Of a DNA stretch of 64,000 bases, positions 61,232-64,000 are shown piece by piece (position 1 is the stretch's first letter; every line of letters starts with the position of its first letter). The notes beneath the pieces are model-generated. The model was not told where the DNA came from, searched no databases, and was given only the letters and a program-made list of their open reading frames with translations. A program made the position numbers and the translations under genes. The stretch is from GCA-2746365 sp963807625 (GTDB lineage Bacteria; Pseudomonadota; Gammaproteobacteria; SZUA-229): positions 334,334 through 398,333 of the forward strand of contig CAWECN010000012.1 of NCBI GenBank assembly GCA_963807625.1, in the 5' to 3' direction.

Positions 61232-62131
61232 TTATTTGCTCGCAATGGCTTCCAGCTGTTTGGCTTTGATGATCTGCCCATCGAGACCAGACTCTTTACC
61301 GTTTTTACCATAAGCAACTGACATCAGCGTACTGTAGTAAGTGACAGGGATATTGAACTTGGTGCCATACTTTGCATTGATCTTATCCTGATAGACTTCT
61401 ACGTTCATCTGACAAACAGGACAAGGAGTTACGATCATGTCTGCACCGCCGTCATAAGCAGCCTCGATGATATCCTTGATCAACGCCTGTGACTTTTCTG
61501 GTTCAGAGAATGCTAACGCACCACCACAGCAAGATACTTTCTTATCGTAGTTTTCGACTGGCTCAGCACCCATGGTTTCGATAAACTTATCCAGGTACTT
61601 AGGATTCTCGAAAGACTCACCCTCGATACCAAATGGACGGTTAGTCTGACAGCCAACGTAACCGGCGATCTTGATACCATCTAATGGTTTCTTGACATGT
61701 TTGCCCATCTCTTCGTAACCGATATCTTCGATCAGAACTTCAACCATGTGACGGATCTTGCTGTCGTTTTTCAGAGTTAAGCCCGCTTCAGCAAGCGCCT
61801 GGTTGGTCTCGTCCATCAGACCAGCATCATCGTCTAAACGTTCCTGTGTTTCTTTAGTCGCTAACCAGCAAGCTGCACAGGTTGCAACGATATCCTGACC
61901 GGCATTGTGCTGCTCTGACAACGCGATGTTACGTGCAGACAGTGCCAGACGAGGTAGCTCACCGCCACCACAGTAACCGATAGATGCTGAACAACAGTTC
62001 CAGTCTGGAATCACGTTAAGTTTCACATCCAGTACATCACACATAGATTGCACGGACTTCAGGTAGTTAGAAGAAGACGCTCCTTCCTGCGATGAACAAC
62101 CCGGGTAAAATGAATATTCTTTAGTAGCCAT
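61232..62131 (-). CDS. hdrB: HdrB-like heterodisulfide reductase subunit
   Basis: A 299-residue cytoplasmic protein with two CCG domains, each binding a non-cubane or standard [4Fe-4S] cluster. Motifs are YPGCSSQEG, WNCCSASIGYCGG, CAACW, GYVGCQTNRPFG, VSCCGGAL and TPCPVCQMN. In methanogens HdrB reduces CoM-S-S-CoB. In bacteria with QmoAB the HdrBC pair replaces or supplements the QmoC membrane subunit and links APS reductase electrons to a thiol or quinone path. Follows hdrC by 20 bases on the minus strand. Confidence 0.93.
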   Translation of the reverse strand: MATKEYSFYPGCSSQEGASSSNYLKSVQSMCDVLDVKLNVIPDWNCCSASIGYCGGGELPRLALSARNIALSEQHNAGQDIVATCAACWLATKETQERLDDDAGLMDETNQALAEAGLTLKNDSKIRHMVEVLIEDIGYEEMGKHVKKPLDGIKIAGYVGCQTNRPFGIEGESFENPKYLDKFIETMGAEPVENYDKKVSCCGGALAFSEPEKSQALIKDIIEAAYDGGADMIVTPCPVCQMNVEVYQDKINAKYGTKFNIPVTYYSTLMSVAYGKNGKESGLDGQIIKAKQLEAIASK

Positions 62132-62151
62132 TGTTTTATACCTGCCCTAAT

Positions 62152-62775
62152 CTATTGAGCGTTATCAACACGAGCTGCTTCCAGCTCCTGTGCTTTTTTG
62201 ATCATTGCCTGAAAGCCTTTCTTGTCTTTCACGGTGTGTCCGCCAACAAGTTCTTTAAGGCTTAAACGGCCTGCTTTAAGCATGCCAAGACCGATACCGG
62301 CCATGCCTAATGCAACCTTGATACCTTCAACGAGACCGTTCATGAAGTAAAGGTTAACACCTAACCATAATTCGTTTACACGACCGTTTTTAGCAAGGTT
62401 GTCCCAGAACAGCTGAGCGAACTGACGTGTTGGCTGGCCTTTAGGCTCGATACCAAGACGTGTCGCATAGTGCGCCAGACCATGCATGATGTGCGTGATA
62501 GGCAGTTCACGTGGACAACGTACGATACAGTTGTAACATGAAGTACACATCCACATCGATGTCGATTGCAACACTTCATCACGTTTACCGGCACGGATCA
62601 TCATGAACAGTTCCTGCGGTGGATGATCCCAGTCTGTCCCTAATGGACAAGAGCCGGAACATACACCACATTGCATGCACATTTTCACCCAATCGCCTTC
62701 TTCGACATTGGCTTCAACTTCTTTTAAAAAGTTGTTGCGGTATTTTTCAACCATGCCTGTATTTAAATCACTCAT
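62152..62775 (-). CDS. hdrC: HdrC-like iron-sulfur subunit
   Basis: A 207-residue protein with two [4Fe-4S] motifs, CMQCGVCSGSCPLG near residue 33 and CTSCYNCIVRCP near 78. There is a long C-terminal region without membrane helices of the QmoC type. It is the electron-transfer partner of HdrB. Nine bases separate it from the QmoB-like gene upstream. Confidence 0.93.
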   Translation of the reverse strand: MSDLNTGMVEKYRNNFLKEVEANVEEGDWVKMCMQCGVCSGSCPLGTDWDHPPQELFMMIRAGKRDEVLQSTSMWMCTSCYNCIVRCPRELPITHIMHGLAHYATRLGIEPKGQPTRQFAQLFWDNLAKNGRVNELWLGVNLYFMNGLVEGIKVALGMAGIGLGMLKAGRLSLKELVGGHTVKDKKGFQAMIKKAQELEAARVDNAQ

Positions 62776-62784
62776 GGTAATCTC

Positions 62785-64000
62785 CTAGAACTTGAACGGG
62801 CTCATGCCGATCTGTTCGATCGTCTCAGCCATATCATTGATTATTTTTGGAACTTTATGAATATCGGTTATCGAAATCTCATAGGTCTGTACACGTTCTT
62901 TTTCAAGACTTAAGGACTCAAGTGTGTCGCCAACTTTCGACATGCGCTCCTGCGCCACCAAGGAGCCTTTCACGAAGTGACACTGATAATCATCACCGCT
63001 TGGGCAACCCATGAGGATAATGCCATCAAAACCGCTGTTTAATGAGTCAGTAATCCAGCTCAAACTCACCGAACCTAAACAGCGAACAGGAATGATACGG
63101 GTGAACGCACTGTATTCCAGCTTATTTTGCGCCGCCATATCCAGTGCAGGATAAGCATCATTTTCACAGGCAAGTACCAGGATACGAGGTTTTTCATCGA
63201 ACTCTTCCGGGATATCAACGGCTTTAAGCTGCTGACCCACTGTATCAATCGAGTAGTTCTCAAATGAGATGACACGTACCGGACAGGCGCCCATACAGGT
63301 ACCACAACGGCGACAGCGTGACTCGTTGAACTGAGGATAACCGTCATCAGTTTCGTTGATCGCACCGAAAGGACATTCTACTGTACAACGTTTACACTGT
63401 GTACAACCTTCCGCACGGAAACTCGGGAAGCTTAAGTCAGCAACACGCGGATGTGCCGCTTTACCCAGACCTGAGTTTTCAGCTGCAGCAATCGCTTTCA
63501 TCGCAGCGCCCATGGCATCATCCATGGCCTGCTGTGTATCCATCGGACGGCGGGTTGGGCCCGCTGTGTAGATACCAGTACGCTGGGTTTCGTATGGGAA
63601 ACAGATGAAGTGTGAATCAGCAAAGCCGTTGTCCATATGAGGCACGTCTTTACCCTGACGGTAGTCAAGGTTCAGGATTGATTCAACATCAACATGGATC
63701 TCTTTCTCTTCACCAGCCTTATCTGCAGCGATATCTTCATTGTCCTGATCAGTTAATTCTGCGCGTGTTGGCTGGCCTGCATTTGGAACCATACCTGTTG
63801 CCAGTACCACCATATCGACTTCTTCGGAGATGTCTTCATCAAGAATTAAATCCTTGAACTTAACAGTCGGGCTTGCACCATCGACAACTTCAGAGGCAAC
63901 ACCTTTTCTGAAAGTAACACCTTTATCCTGACCGCTGCGATAGAAATTCTCACCACCAGCACCAGGAGTACGCAGATCCGAGAACAGCACCGTTGTTTCG
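62785..64000 (-). CDS. qmoB: QmoB-like HdrA flavoprotein, 3' part (runs off window)
   Basis: The frame is open to the right edge, so the start and the N-terminal FAD domain are missing. The visible 400 residues contain the end of the FAD/pyridine-nucleotide domain (VVLATGMVPNAGQPT) and two ferredoxin motifs (CTQCKRCTVECPFGAI, CRRCGTCMGACPVRVI). The C-terminal MvhD-like domain follows (LACENDAYPALD, VRCLGSVSL, ILMGCPSGDDYQCHF), ending PFKF. HdrA plus MvhD in one chain is the QmoB pattern. QmoB with HdrCB forms an electron path between APS reductase and the quinone or thiol pool. qmoA and apr genes would be expected just beyond the window. Confidence 0.88.
   Translation of the reverse strand, partial: ETTVLFSDLRTPGAGGENFYRSGQDKGVTFRKGVASEVVDGASPTVKFKDLILDEDISEEVDMVVLATGMVPNAGQPTRAELTDQDNEDIAADKAGEEKEIHVDVESILNLDYRQGKDVPHMDNGFADSHFICFPYETQRTGIYTAGPTRRPMDTQQAMDDAMGAAMKAIAAAENSGLGKAAHPRVADLSFPSFRAEGCTQCKRCTVECPFGAINETDDGYPQFNESRCRRCGTCMGACPVRVISFENYSIDTVGQQLKAVDIPEEFDEKPRILVLACENDAYPALDMAAQNKLEYSAFTRIIPVRCLGSVSLSWITDSLNSGFDGIILMGCPSGDDYQCHFVKGSLVAQERMSKVGDTLESLSLEKERVQTYEISITDIHKVPKIINDMAETIEQIGMSPFKF

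Overview
The window looks like chromosomal DNA of a gammaproteobacterium that lives on inorganic energy sources and can respire nitrogen oxides. The evidence is a complete nitrous oxide reductase (nos) cluster, a membrane-linked [NiFe] hydrogenase of the Isp type (group 1e, as in purple sulfur bacteria) with its full maturation set, and the start of a QmoB-HdrC-HdrB module of the kind tied to APS reductase in sulfur oxidisers and sulfate reducers. Codon use and the moderate GC content look even across the window. I see no tRNA, rRNA, prophage, CRISPR array or IS element. The only mobile-type element is a REP-associated transposase with its REP hairpins.

Layout. 1-340: a broken 5' piece of a cytochrome cd1 nitrite reductase gene (nirS). 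284-12.9 kb, all minus strand: the nos cluster, transcribed nosZ, two c-type cytochromes, nosB, nosD, nosG, nosH, nosF, nosL, nosY, a small exported protein, and an unusual ZnuA-like/SCO fusion. 13.2-17.4 kb: further c-type cytochromes, a gene-fragment junction (truncated cytochrome c peroxidase against a truncated membrane protein), a Dnr-type CRP/FNR regulator, small unknown proteins and an orphan sorting-signal remnant. 17.5-28.4 kb: housekeeping and stress genes (heme A synthase, amino acid permease, radical SAM protein, PPK2, adenylate kinase), then NnrS, a YceI protein, SixA, a TauD-family dioxygenase and a hemerythrin-like protein. 28.7-40.2 kb: a ten-gene Mrp-type cation/proton antiporter operon with three antiporter-like large subunits, an NlpC/P60 lipoprotein, a VPVP-CTERM exported protein, a CPA2 antiporter and a potassium channel. 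40.2-54.1 kb: hypCABDFE facing the hydrogenase operon (protease, UspA, HupH, small subunit, Isp1, Isp2, unknown, large subunit, small HupE-like peptide). 54.2-61.2 kb: a kinase-like/ATPase protein, an RND efflux pair and the REP/RAYT locus. 61.2-64 kb: hdrB, hdrC and the 3' part of qmoB, which runs off the window.

How it fits together. A regulator resembling Dnr (15548-16234) lies near the nos genes. FNR/Dnr-type palindromes (TTGAY-N4-RTCAA or one-base variants) sit upstream of nosZ, the nos diheme cytochrome gene, nnrS, the hemerythrin-like gene and the hyp/hydrogenase divergent region. In each of these a -10-like hexamer follows exactly 22 nt after the box, the class II activator geometry. 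Looser versions precede a yceI gene and a cytochrome gene. This suggests one low-oxygen/NO regulon joining N2O respiration, NO defence and H2 oxidation. The least familiar parts are the ZnuA-like/SCO fusion that has lost its zinc-ligand histidines, the 118-residue C-terminal extension of the Sec-type NosZ, the extra ORF inside the Isp hydrogenase operon and the tiny HupE-like peptide. All calls rest on reading the sequence and remembered family features. No database search was run.
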